Positions 17,573 to 26,088 of a DNA stretch of 64,000 bases are shown here, one piece after another. The DNA comes from Bin87 sp965262485. Its GTDB lineage: Bacteria > Chloroflexota > Dehalococcoidia > Lucifugimonadales > UBA3495. Made by a program: the position numbers and the translations under genes. The notes beneath the pieces were generated by a model. It made no database searches. It worked only from the letters and a program-made list of their open reading frames with translations, and was not told the origin of the DNA. The stretch covers positions 3,224,001 through 3,288,000 of the forward strand of contig OZ253540.1 in assembly GCA_965262485.1 (NCBI GenBank). Reading direction: 5' to 3'. Position 1 is the first letter of the stretch. The number at the start of each line of letters is the position of its first letter.

Positions 17573-18961
17573 ATGCCACAGGCGAAAGCAACCATATATC
17601 TTCCAATCAACGGACTGCAACCCGCTTTCTCGTACGGAAGGGTCTCCGACGACGACCACCAAGACAAGCTATTGACCATAGACACCCAACTGGGTGAAGC
17701 CGCAGCAGAAAAACACGGCTTTTACATCGCCAAGTCGTTCCGAGAGACCGGATCCGCCACGAATGACAGCCGGTCTCAGTATCAGCTCATGATTGGAGAG
17801 GGCATAGCTCCCGGCACTGGCATCAAGGCCATCTGGTTCTACGACCAATCCAGATTCGTGAGGGACGAATTCGACTTTTACCATTATGCCAGAGTCCTGG
17901 CCGATCACGGCATCCAGCTCGGCTCCGCACGGGACGGTCTTTACGGAGAGGACGAATACTCCAGGATGAGCTGGGGTTTCAGAGCGCTAATGAACGCTAG
18001 CTTCTCCCGCGATGTCGCCAGGAGAACCCGCGACATGCAGTTTGGCGCGGTACGGGAGGGCTTCTACCTCGCGCCACATACCCCCTTCGGGTACGAGAAG
18101 TACGAAGTTACTGTTGGAAATAAGACACACCCCAAGCTCAGACCTCATCCCGACCAGTGGGTTCATGCCCTCAAGATGTTGGAGATGGCACTCAACAGGT
18201 CTGCCCCCATGGAAATATCGAATTACATGAACAGTATCGGTGTGCGCACCAACAAGAACAACGAGTGGACCCGCGATGCAGTTCTGGCGTTTCTCCGTAA
18301 CCCGACCAACACCGGCAAAACGTACCGGGGCCTCCGACAAAACAGTAAGCTCATCCCCAACAACGACGCTATGGTCGTTTGCGAGAGTGCACACAAAGCC
18401 ATGATCAGCCAAGAGGAGTACGACCAAATACCGGAATACATAGCCGAAAGAGCATCTACAGACGGCGGGACGCGCAGCCATTCAAGCCCGAACCTGCTCA
18501 GCAAACTGACGAAATGCGAGCACTGCGGCTCCAACATGGTCGTACAACCTTCCCGTCAAGGACGTAAGCTCCGGTGCAAGAAGAAAAAGGACCTTGGCGC
18601 CAAGGCCTGCGTTTCAAGGAATATTCCGCTAGACATCGTACTGTCAACCGTAGTCACAGCACTGCTGGATCATATCCTCACCAGGGAAACCCTCGAACAA
18701 CAGATCAAGGCCGTAGCCCAAGAGAACCAACTGTGGTTGCTGGAGCAGCAAACTAAACGCGCAGACCTCCAGAAGAACGCGACCAGTGTCAATCGGCGAG
18801 TCAAACACTTGGTCCAGGCTGTTGAGGACACGGGCGGAAGTAAGTCGATCTACGCCAGCTTGAAACAAAACGAAGCCCGGCTGGAACAAGTGAAAGCAGA
18901 GTTGCAAGAAATAGACATAATTATGGGTGATCACTTGGATTTCCTGAACCGCCAGAACTGA
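17573..18961 (+). CDS. Large serine recombinase
   Basis: The protein has 462 residues. The N-terminal resolvase domain has FSYGRVSDDDHQDKLLTIDT (catalytic Ser in GRVS), AIWFYDQSRFVRD and the FSRDVARRTRDM helix. The recombinase domain follows (LAPHTPFGYEK and WTRDAVLAFLRNPTNTGKTY), then a zinc ribbon (CEHCGSNMV ... LRCKKKKDLGAKAC) and a coiled coil. This is the integrase type that mobilises integrative elements and prophages by attP/attB recombination. The tail continues in the -1 frame (see 18962-19197), so the gene may carry a late frameshift. It probably moves the element between about 14 kb and 19.2 kb. Confidence 0.85.
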   Translation: MPQAKATIYLPINGLQPAFSYGRVSDDDHQDKLLTIDTQLGEAAAEKHGFYIAKSFRETGSATNDSRSQYQLMIGEGIAPGTGIKAIWFYDQSRFVRDEFDFYHYARVLADHGIQLGSARDGLYGEDEYSRMSWGFRALMNASFSRDVARRTRDMQFGAVREGFYLAPHTPFGYEKYEVTVGNKTHPKLRPHPDQWVHALKMLEMALNRSAPMEISNYMNSIGVRTNKNNEWTRDAVLAFLRNPTNTGKTYRGLRQNSKLIPNNDAMVVCESAHKAMISQEEYDQIPEYIAERASTDGGTRSHSSPNLLSKLTKCEHCGSNMVVQPSRQGRKLRCKKKKDLGAKACVSRNIPLDIVLSTVVTALLDHILTRETLEQQIKAVAQENQLWLLEQQTKRADLQKNATSVNRRVKHLVQAVEDTGGSKSIYASLKQNEARLEQVKAELQEIDIIMGDHLDFLNRQN

Positions 18962-19197
18962 TCATATCCAACGCCCTCGACGTCAGAACTTACTTGGAAT
19001 CAGACGACCCCCAAACCGTCCGCAATTTCCTTCGGTCATTCATCAAAAAGGTGACCATCAACAATCAGTGGCAAGGCACCATCTACTACACCATCCCGCT
19101 GCCTAGCGAAACGCCGGCGTCTCAATCAAATGTCCAGTCCGTTCGCTTTGAAAAAAAGACGGCGAAAATAAAAGGTGTCTTTACGAGGCACTTATGA
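18962..19197 (+). pseudogene. Shifted-frame tail of the serine recombinase
   Basis: Immediately after the recombinase stop, the -1 frame reads PELIISNALDVRTYLESDD, PQTVRNFLRSFIKKVTINNQ, WQGTIYYTIPLPSE. It resembles the C-terminal tail of the fragment at 15744 (DTRDLLNLFIQSVDVSNDSI). One base lost or gained near 18945-18955 would join it to the recombinase. Loss of this tail might not abolish catalysis. Confidence 0.55.
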
Positions 19198-20446
19198 CCA
19201 TGATGTTCTGGCGTTTCTGAATGTCGCGGGTGGTTTCGATCATCAGCTCCCGCCGGAACCCCAACCGCCACTGAGAACGGTTCACCAACAGCAGCCGGCC
19301 TTTGGCATTGGCCCCGCCCGACGTAACCTTGCCGTCCACATCCGATTTAGCCATCTGCTCAGACACGATGACGGGGATGCCGTCCACCTGCGCGAGCTGC
19401 CCGTTGAGGATGGTTGCCTGTGGCCCCAGTTTGTCCAGCGTGCGGAACTCCTCTGCGCCCAACGACTTGATGTAGGTGCTCACGTCCACGATGTAAGCCA
19501 GCTCCGACGGACGCACTCCATACTTGCCCAGCAGCCCGCGCGCCTCGTTGTACATATCGGCGTTGGGAGCAGCGCCGTGGTCGTTGCCTTGCGCCGCGTT
19601 ATCGACCAGCGGCAGGTGCAGCAGGCCGTCGAACCCAACCAGCCAGTGTCCCTTGCCGGCATCCGACGCCGCGATGGTGGCCGTGTCAGCGTTGATGTTG
19701 TTGACCGCCGTCGTATCCGCGTTGAGCAGCACGTCGTCGATCACTTCCACGGCGTTGCGGACCAGCGTGCTGCGCACCTCGCCGGCCATGGCGATCACCG
19801 CATCCTCGTCCAGGGTTAGTGACCAGGGCACTTCGGCCACCAGCTCGTACGCGGTAAGCGTCTGGCGGGCCGTGGCCAACGCCGTATCAGTGGTGGCGGT
19901 GTTTTCGGCGCCCGGGTACCAGGACACGTCGCCCAATTGCAACGGGATCTGGAACGGGTTGGTGGGCATGTCCACTCGCGGGAACAGGGCCGCTACGTGC
20001 GTGTCCAGATTGACGTCGGCCCACAACGTGGCTGCTTCTGCCGTGGGCGCCAGTTCATCGCCCCGGCCGGCGGTGGCGCTGTCCATTGCCGCCTTCAGGT
20101 TGGCCTGCCATGCTTCCAGCGCCCGGGAATCGACGTCGCCCGGTTCTCGCTGCTGCGCTGCCAATACACTGCGCACGCAGGCGAGGTCCAGTGCGTCCAT
20201 CCCCTGATACTTGCCGAAGGAAACCACCGGACGCTCGCCGCTCCCGGCCCCTCCGTTGTAATGAGCCAATACCTGCTGACGCTCGGCCTCGCGGCGGCGT
20301 TCCGTAATCTCGCCCACGGCCTGACTCAACCGCTTGATCTCTTCCTGCAGCGGAGGCAAGTCGGCGTCGAGGCGCTGGCGGTAAAACTCGCGCACCTCGG
20401 CCACTTCGTTTTTGATGGTTTCCATTTCCCAGTTAGATAGGGTCAT
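19181..20446 (-). CDS. HK97-type phage major capsid protein, C-terminus shortened
   Basis: The protein has 421 residues. A coiled-coil N-terminal scaffold (delta) region (MEMETIKN-like start to ITERRREAERQQ) precedes the capsid fold: NPFQIPLQLGDVSWYPGAEN, TLTAYELVAEVPWSLTLDED and QWRLGFRRELMIETTRDIQK. HK97-fold capsid proteins usually continue 15-40 residues past this last segment. Here it stops at QNIMVISAS, exactly where the frame meets the recombinase tail. The gene was probably cut by integration of the recombinase element. With the prohead protease at 20664 this is a prophage remnant. No portal, terminase or tail gene is visible. Confidence 0.85.
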   Translation of the reverse strand: MTLSNWEMETIKNEVAEVREFYRQRLDADLPPLQEEIKRLSQAVGEITERRREAERQQVLAHYNGGAGSGERPVVSFGKYQGMDALDLACVRSVLAAQQREPGDVDSRALEAWQANLKAAMDSATAGRGDELAPTAEAATLWADVNLDTHVAALFPRVDMPTNPFQIPLQLGDVSWYPGAENTATTDTALATARQTLTAYELVAEVPWSLTLDEDAVIAMAGEVRSTLVRNAVEVIDDVLLNADTTAVNNINADTATIAASDAGKGHWLVGFDGLLHLPLVDNAAQGNDHGAAPNADMYNEARGLLGKYGVRPSELAYIVDVSTYIKSLGAEEFRTLDKLGPQATILNGQLAQVDGIPVIVSEQMAKSDVDGKVTSGGANAKGRLLLVNRSQWRLGFRRELMIETTRDIQKRQNIMVISAS

Positions 20447-20663
20447 ACTTGCAAAACTCCTTTGCGTTTCATTTCAATTGTCGTTGCCAGGAGCACAGCC
20501 CCCAGTGTCATTCCGAGGAATTTCCGCTCATCCTGAGCCTGTCGAAGGACGTGGCAATCCCGTTACACGTAACACCCAAAAATCCTGTCCATCCCGTTCA
20601 TCCTGTTCATCCCGGTAAAAACCCGTCCCCACCCCCACGCTGCGATCCCAATGACAAAGGCGG
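20447..20663. repeat. Repeat-filled gap between capsid and protease genes
   Basis: About 215 nt hold dispersed-repeat pieces: CATCCTGAGCCTGTCGAAGG-type sequence near 20528, and a 9-mer array (ATCCTGTCCATCCCG, TTCATCCTG, TTCATCCCGG) at about 20579-20630. The same 9-mer arrays recur near 40490, 40940, 55815 and 58095. No gene. Confidence 0.55.
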
Positions 20664-21395
20664 TCAGGACGCCGCGCCGCGCCAGGTTCGCAACAACGAC
20701 ACCAGCGATGCTACCGACGACGGCGGGTCAGCGTGGGCGGAGCCATTGGTTTGCAGGAGGGCTGCCCCGTTGGCCGGAACGGGCACCGCGCTTATCTCCA
20801 GCAGCTCCTGTTCCAGAAACCTGATGCCCAGCAGGGCGCCGCTTCGCAGGTCGCGCCGTTCCTCGAACCGCAGTGGCCTGAATCCAACCGACACGCCACG
20901 CTGATACCCCTGCCGGTACAGCCCCTCAACTTCCTGAGCGAACCGGGTCGGCGCAAACTCCATGCGGGCCACCAGCGCATGGCCGTCGCGCCACAGCTCC
21001 GATGCCCGCCCGATGGGAGGCCGACCGTAATCGTGCGCCCACAGCAGCACCGGATTCCTTCGGTAGTTGTCCAGTTGCCAGCCGTCCAGGGCCACCGTAT
21101 CGCCGTGCCGGTCGGCATCGTCCGTCGAGGCGACCACCGTTAACCCAGCGCCCTCCGACAGAATTCCGTCCGCCGGAGAATGCCGAGTGTGGCTCCCAGC
21201 GGCGTTCGCCGACGGGGCGCTTTCTCCAATCCGCGGCATACCGGGCGACCCCTTGCACACCACCGGAGCGCCGGCGACGCCGCGGCGGAAGGCGTCCAAT
21301 GCCCGCAACAACTCCGCCCGCGAATCCAAAGGCCCGATAACCGACGGCGCCACCACCGACGGCCACCGGTCGCGTCCCAATTGCGTGTTGATCAT
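20664..21395 (-). CDS. HK97-family prohead protease
   Basis: The protein has 243 residues from ATG 21395, chosen because GGAGG lies just upstream. Conserved segments are VVASTDDADRHGDTVALDGW, NYRRNPVLLWAHDYGRPPIG, QRGVSVGFRPLRFEER and FLEQELLEISAVPVPANGAA. The His in AHDY and the Ser in VSVGF are the likely catalytic residues of the U35/S78 prohead protease family. It processes capsid precursors during phage head maturation and is normally encoded just upstream of the major capsid gene, as here. A 90-residue N-terminal extension lacks family motifs. It is part of a prophage remnant. Confidence 0.82.
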   Translation of the reverse strand: MINTQLGRDRWPSVVAPSVIGPLDSRAELLRALDAFRRGVAGAPVVCKGSPGMPRIGESAPSANAAGSHTRHSPADGILSEGAGLTVVASTDDADRHGDTVALDGWQLDNYRRNPVLLWAHDYGRPPIGRASELWRDGHALVARMEFAPTRFAQEVEGLYRQGYQRGVSVGFRPLRFEERRDLRSGALLGIRFLEQELLEISAVPVPANGAALLQTNGSAHADPPSSVASLVSLLRTWRGAAS

Positions 21396-21726
21396 TTCGA
21401 CCTCCCCAGCCGGTGCAGCGAGGGGTCGAAGCGCTACGCAAAAAGCCGGCGCGACCAACCCGGCATCAGGTCAGTCCCACCGGCTATCTGGTTTTTGGAT
21501 TTTCTTCAGCCTACAAACCGGTCATCCGTCCAGTCAACCACCCCCTGTCACTCACCAGGGCCAAAATTTGACGCCTCTAGGCCGTAGCGTGGGCCCATCC
21601 AGCGATGGCATAATGAACTTACCGTTGACCAACGACGGCACGAGCTACTACTGACAAACGGGGGGCGGCTTGTGAGATTCAGAGTAGGCAATCAATCACA
21701 ATGCACAACATTTTCAGTGTGGTGGA

Positions 21727-22648
21727 ATGATTAGCACAACAACGAATTCGTTCGGCGGACCTTGGACTAGGGAAAAACTGAACATACTCGGGGGGGTACC
21801 TGGACGCTTACACCACCGCGCTGAAAAGCTGCCCCTTCAAATTGGTTTACATTGACGCCTTTGCGGGCACAGGAACGGTCGACCTAAACCCAAAAGGCGC
21901 AACTCAAAGATTGACTCAGTCGCTACTGAGCGAAGAGGGGCAAGCGGCTGTACTAGCTGCCAACGTCGTAAAGGGATCAGCACGCGTAGCTCTCGAGGTG
22001 GTCGACAAACCTTTCGATAAGCTCATATTCATTGAACAGGAAGCCACATTTGCCCAAGAGTTACTCAAATTGAGGAGTGAATTCCCCAACCGCGGCATCC
22101 AAATCGAAAAAGGTGAAGCAAACCTGTTTCTGCAACGATGGTGCGAAGAACAAAACCAACAACTCGGTGTCCCTTGGAGGAACCAGCGAGTGGTCGTCTT
22201 TCTCGACCCATTCGCCACTGAGGTCGATTGGCAAACGGTCGAGACAATTGCCGAAACCAAATCAGTGGATTTGTGGATATTGTTCCCGCTCTCGGCACTT
22301 AGCAGAATTTTACCGCGTTACCGACAACCCGATGAATCACATGCACATCTCTTAGACCGAGTCTTCGGAGGTCCAGAATGGCGCGAACTTTACCAAACCA
22401 GAGTCGTTCAAATGCCATTGCTGGTAGGCAGCCCTGAGTACACCAAAACAGTCAGGGACGATCAGCAAGCGATCGTTGACTTGTACTTAGAAAAGCTGGC
22501 GACTACCTTCGAAAGAGTATCACCTACGACTAGGTGGTTTCGCAACTCCCGCAACTCTCCGCTGTTCGCGATGATGTTCGCAGCCACGAACCCCAAAGGA
22601 GCCGAGATTGCGGTGAGGATTGCAAACCACTTGCTGAAGAGTTGGTAA
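21727..22648 (+). pseudogene. Three-Cys-motif partner protein (TcmP), G7 frameshift
   Basis: The N-terminus from ATG 21727 reads SFGGPWTREKLNILGG. The family continuation YLDAYTTALKSCPFKLVYID is one frame away, separated by a run of seven G at 21790-21796; six G would restore the frame. The main part (21842 onward) has VYIDAFAGTGTVD, KLIFIEQEATFAQELLKLRS, RVVVFLDPFATEVDWQTVET and the C-terminal NPKGAEIAVRIANHLLK. These are hallmarks of TcmP, which has a methyltransferase-like Rossmann layout. It is followed after 3 nt by its standard partner, the three-Cys-motif Gp37-like protein. The tract may be a real mutation, a phase-variable switch or an assembly error. Confidence 0.75.
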
Positions 22649-22651
22649 GTC

Positions 22652-23377
22652 ATGGCTCAAGGCACTAGCATTGAATGGACCGACACGACTTGGAACCCCG
22701 TAACGGGCTGCCACAAAATCAGCCCCGGCTGCAAGAACTGCTATGCCGCCCGCCTAGCACCCCGACTACAGGCCATGGGCAACCCGCGCTACTCCAACGG
22801 CTTCGACGTCACACTGCACCACGACATCGTTGAACTACCATCACGATGGGCCAAGCCCCGCAGGGTGTTCGTGAACTCCATGAGCGACCTCTTCCATGAC
22901 GAGGTACCGACCGAATTCATCCTGTCGGTGTTTGTCACCATCGCGTCAGCCGAACGCCACACCTTCCAGGTGCTGACGAAACGCCCCGAGCGCGCACTGG
23001 AACTCGCTGACGAACTGCCTTGGCCGGCAAACCTATGGCTGGGGGTATCCGTCGAAAACGACGACTACCTGCGCCGTGTGGACATCCTGCGTCGGATACC
23101 CGCCCGGACCAGGTTCATCTCCTTGGAGCCGCTACTTGGGCCCGTGCCAAATCTGGACCTGACGGACATCGCCTGGGTGATCGCCGGCGGCGAGTCTGGC
23201 CCGAAGGCCAGGGAAATCAAGGCAGAATGGGTGCAGAGCATCCGCGACCAGTGCGCCGACCAAGCGACGGCGTTCTTCTTCAAGCAGTGGGGCGGAACCA
23301 ACAAGAAACGGTCGGGGAGAGAACTCGACGGCAGGACATGGGACGAATTTCCACCGGACCAGCCTCACGATGCTTAG
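22652..23377 (+). CDS. Phage Gp37/Gp68-like three-Cys-motif protein (DUF5131)
   Basis: The protein has 241 residues starting TSIEWTDTTWNPVTGCHKIS, then PGCKNCYAARLAPRLQAMGN. The C-x5-C-x2-C motif at residues 20-29 is the radical-SAM-like three-Cys signature of the DUF5131/Gp37 family. Further conserved parts are RRVFVNSMSDLFHDEVPTEF, QVLTKRPERALELAD, LWLGVSVENDDY, RTRFISLEPLLGP and WVIAGGESGPKAREI. The family is predicted to bind an Fe-S cluster. Its function is unknown, and it is found in phages, plasmids and defence-type islands beside TcmP. Translation is probably coupled to tcmP. Confidence 0.85.
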   Translation: MAQGTSIEWTDTTWNPVTGCHKISPGCKNCYAARLAPRLQAMGNPRYSNGFDVTLHHDIVELPSRWAKPRRVFVNSMSDLFHDEVPTEFILSVFVTIASAERHTFQVLTKRPERALELADELPWPANLWLGVSVENDDYLRRVDILRRIPARTRFISLEPLLGPVPNLDLTDIAWVIAGGESGPKAREIKAEWVQSIRDQCADQATAFFFKQWGGTNKKRSGRELDGRTWDEFPPDQPHDA

Positions 23378-23569
23378 ACGCGACGCGCAGCCGTCCCGAA
23401 ACGATGGCGAATAGGTAATCCAAAGTGTGCGAAGTCAAGGTCCGAGCCGTCGGACCGCCTCCTGAATTTCGCACACTTCCACGCACGTGGGTAAAGTCGG
23501 CCTACATTCCCTTTGAAAAGGCCCTGGTCACTCACCCGTACCTGCTTTGTAAAACCAAACTGGCCCACT

Positions 23570-23688
23570 GTCATTGCGAGGAGCGCAGCGACGTGGCAAT
23601 CTCGATGAGGATGAGCACACGCCGGCAAACCACCATTGCGACGGCGACGACATTGCCACCCCCGTATCAAGTACGGGGTCGCAATGAC
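23570..23688. repeat. 119-bp dispersed element with GTCATTGCGA ends
   Basis: The terminal inverted repeats are GTCATTGCGA and TCGCAATGAC, with inner GTGGCAATCTCG and GACATTGCCAC halves. The 20-bp CCCCGTATCAAGTACGGGG-type palindrome sits inside the right half. Related copies lie at 50827-50954 and 57965-58066, with fragments near 55765, 55867 and 58211. It fills the gap before nadB. Confidence 0.7.
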
Positions 23689-23695
23689 AGCTGCT

Positions 23696-25276
23696 TCACC
23701 CGCCGGCAAGACTCAACACAATGTGCCGCTGCCACTCGGCCAACGGTTCCGGGAAGTCGGCCCGGTAATGAGCCCCGCGGCTCTCCCGCCGGTGCAATGC
23801 CGCCTCAACTATCAGGCGGGCCACCACCAGCATGTTCCTCAGCTCATAATCGGCGGCCGCCTCGGGGGGACCCATCGTGCGCTGCCAAAGGTTCAGAATA
23901 CGCGCCGACAGCAGCAGGCGGGTACCGTTGCGAGTAATGCCCACGTTGCGCCACATCAGGGTTTGCAGATTCTCCCGGCTGCGTCCCGGCACGGTGGCGC
24001 AAACCATCGCCCTGTCCTCCAGCGTCCGGGGCACGTAATCGCCAGGTTCTCCGTGCGGCACGTAGTCGGGCGCATTGCCCAGCGTCGAGTCAACCAGCCG
24101 TTGGGAAAACACCAGCGTGTCCAGTAGCGAGTTGCTGGCCAGCCGGTTGGCTCCGTGTACCGCCGAACACGCCACCTCACCACAGGCGTAGAGGCCAGGC
24201 ACGTTGGTGCGCCCCCAGGTGTCGATGCGCACGCCGCCCATCATGTAGTGGGCCGCCGGAGCCACGGGTATCGGCTCGCCGGTAATGTCCAACCCGTACT
24301 GCAAACACTCGGCGTAAATCGTGGGGAACCGTCCCTTCACCATCGCCGCCGGCAGGTGAGAAATATCCAGCGACACCGGCTGGCCGTCAAACCGTTCCAT
24401 TTCGTCGGCGATGGCGCGGGAAACCACATCCCGGGGCGCCAGGTCTGCCAGCGGGTGATAGTCGGTCATAAAGGGAACGCCGGCAGCGTTGCGCAAAATC
24501 GCCCCCTCCCCCCGCATCGCCTCCGACAGCAGGAACGTGGGCGCGCCCTCAAGCCACAACGCGGTGGGATGGAACTGGTAAAACTCCATGTCCATAACTT
24601 CCGCGCCGGCCAGGTACGCCAGGGCCACGCCGTCGCCGGTCGCCACCTCCGGGTTGGTCGTGTACCGGTAGAGTTGTCCGCCGCCGCCGGCGCTGACCAC
24701 CACCACCGAGCTCCGGAATACCTGCGCCTTTCCGTCGATGCTATGCAGGGTCTCCACGCCGCGAACCGCCCCGCCATCGACGCAGATGCGAATGGCGTGG
24801 GTGTACTCCAGCAGGGTTATCCCGGCGGTCGCACGCACCCGATCGGCCAGCGTGTCCTCGATGTGCCGACCCGTGGCATCGCCGCCGGCGTGCAGGATCC
24901 GCGGGACGCTGTGGGCGCCCTCCCGGCCCAGGGCGATCTGACCGTGAATGGTATCGAACGGCACGCCCCACTGGATCAGGCTGGCAATGCTCTCGGGCCC
25001 CTGACCGGTAAGGACGCCAACCGCTGCCGGATCGCACAGGCCGGCTCCGGCATCCAGCGTATCCCGCTGGTGCAGGTTTGGAGAGTCGCCGGGCCCCACC
25101 GCCGCCGCGATGCCACCCTGGGCGTAACGGCTGTTGCAGTCGTCAATCAAACCCTTGGTGACCACCAGCACGCTGCCGTGGCGCGCCGCCAGCAGCGCCG
25201 TGTTCAGGCCGGCAATGCCGCTGCCGATAATTACGTAGTCGTAGCTGGGTTCCACTGGTGCAGCAGGATTCGTCAC
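23696..25276 (-). CDS. nadB: L-aspartate oxidase
   Basis: The protein has 526 residues, normal for NadB. The FAD-binding Rossmann motif is YDYVIIGSGIAGLNTALLAA at the N-terminus. Further motifs are NSRYAQGGIAAAVGPGDSP, GREGAHSVPRILHAGGDATG and YMMGGVRIDTWGRTNVPGLY, followed by CGEVACSAVHGANRLASNSL, the catalytic and FAD region shared with fumarate reductase and succinate dehydrogenase flavoproteins. The C-terminal helical domain has RRESRGAHYRADFP. The enzyme oxidises L-aspartate to iminoaspartate, the first step of de novo NAD synthesis. The partners nadA and nadC are not in the window, so it stands alone here. Confidence 0.95.
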   Translation of the reverse strand: MTNPAAPVEPSYDYVIIGSGIAGLNTALLAARHGSVLVVTKGLIDDCNSRYAQGGIAAAVGPGDSPNLHQRDTLDAGAGLCDPAAVGVLTGQGPESIASLIQWGVPFDTIHGQIALGREGAHSVPRILHAGGDATGRHIEDTLADRVRATAGITLLEYTHAIRICVDGGAVRGVETLHSIDGKAQVFRSSVVVVSAGGGGQLYRYTTNPEVATGDGVALAYLAGAEVMDMEFYQFHPTALWLEGAPTFLLSEAMRGEGAILRNAAGVPFMTDYHPLADLAPRDVVSRAIADEMERFDGQPVSLDISHLPAAMVKGRFPTIYAECLQYGLDITGEPIPVAPAAHYMMGGVRIDTWGRTNVPGLYACGEVACSAVHGANRLASNSLLDTLVFSQRLVDSTLGNAPDYVPHGEPGDYVPRTLEDRAMVCATVPGRSRENLQTLMWRNVGITRNGTRLLLSARILNLWQRTMGPPEAAADYELRNMLVVARLIVEAALHRRESRGAHYRADFPEPLAEWQRHIVLSLAGG

Positions 25277-25370
25277 GTTGCGTTCGGTGGTTTGGGCCGT
25301 CAGGCTGGCAAATACAGAACCGGAGCGCCAGCGGGTGACGCTCCGGCCTTCAAATTACCTGGCAGTGCGA

Positions 25371-25856
25371 CTAATCGTCGCCTACCGCTGCCGGTTCCTC
25401 GATGGGATCAAGCTGCCACTGGAAGTTGCCCTCAAAGAGGAAGCCCTCCCGGTTGCCCCACTCCGATTCCGGCGCTTCGTAATAAATTTCGATTTCGTTG
25501 TCGTCCGGATCAAAGATGTAAACGCCCATGGAGATACCGTGATCGCCCAGCCTCTTGAACCGCACACCGTGATCCTTGCACCGCTGGTACAATTCCTTCA
25601 GGTCACGGAAAGAGTTCATCTGCCAGGCCATGTGCGCCATTCCGACCCGCCGTTCGTCGGGCCCCGGGGCATCCATCCCCAGCGGAACCAGGGCCAATTC
25701 ATGGGACATGGTGGTGTTGGCCGAGAGGAAGGTCATCCCGCCGGGGCGCGCCGTCATCACGGACAAGCCCAGGACGTTGGTGTAGAAATCTACACTCCGC
25801 TCGATGTCGCGTACCTTAATTACCAGATGGCCCAGTTGCTTGGGTGTGTATCCCAT
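25371..25856 (-). CDS. VOC-family (glyoxalase/extradiol dioxygenase-like) protein
   Basis: The protein has 161 residues from ATG 25856, which lies 6 nt after a perfect GGAGGT; the ATG at 25862 touches the SD and is less likely. It has the paired beta-alpha-beta modules of the VOC fold: LGHLVIKVRDIERSVDFYTN, VLGLSVMT, VGMAHMAWQMNSFRDLKELY and GISMGVYIFDPDDNEIEIYY. His in LGHLV, His in MAHMAW and Glu in NEIEIYY are the likely metal ligands. This pattern fits catechol 2,3-dioxygenase-like enzymes, but the substrate cannot be told. It is upstream of nadB in the same direction, 94 nt away. Confidence 0.85.
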   Translation of the reverse strand: MGYTPKQLGHLVIKVRDIERSVDFYTNVLGLSVMTARPGGMTFLSANTTMSHELALVPLGMDAPGPDERRVGMAHMAWQMNSFRDLKELYQRCKDHGVRFKRLGDHGISMGVYIFDPDDNEIEIYYEAPESEWGNREGFLFEGNFQWQLDPIEEPAAVGDD

Positions 25857-26088
25857 AACCATACCTCCCGTCGTAAGATTTCGTGGCCCGATAGCGTTCA
25901 GGCCGATGTTGTCGGCATTATAGCGCACCGTTACTATGGTGTGTAATAGTAAGATTATGGTAAAAACGGCTGTAAGATACGAACCATCATACCGAAGTTT
26001 GGTTTAATATAATGCTGCCCGCCACATCCGGCTCCTAATACTCGCACTCTACCCACCTGCGCCAGGAACGGTTCACCCCGAAACGCTT

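Noticed and set aside
24155..25558. Plus-strand frame of 467 codons opposite nadB
   Set aside because: It is a GC-rich shadow of nadB, with no start context and no recognisable domain.
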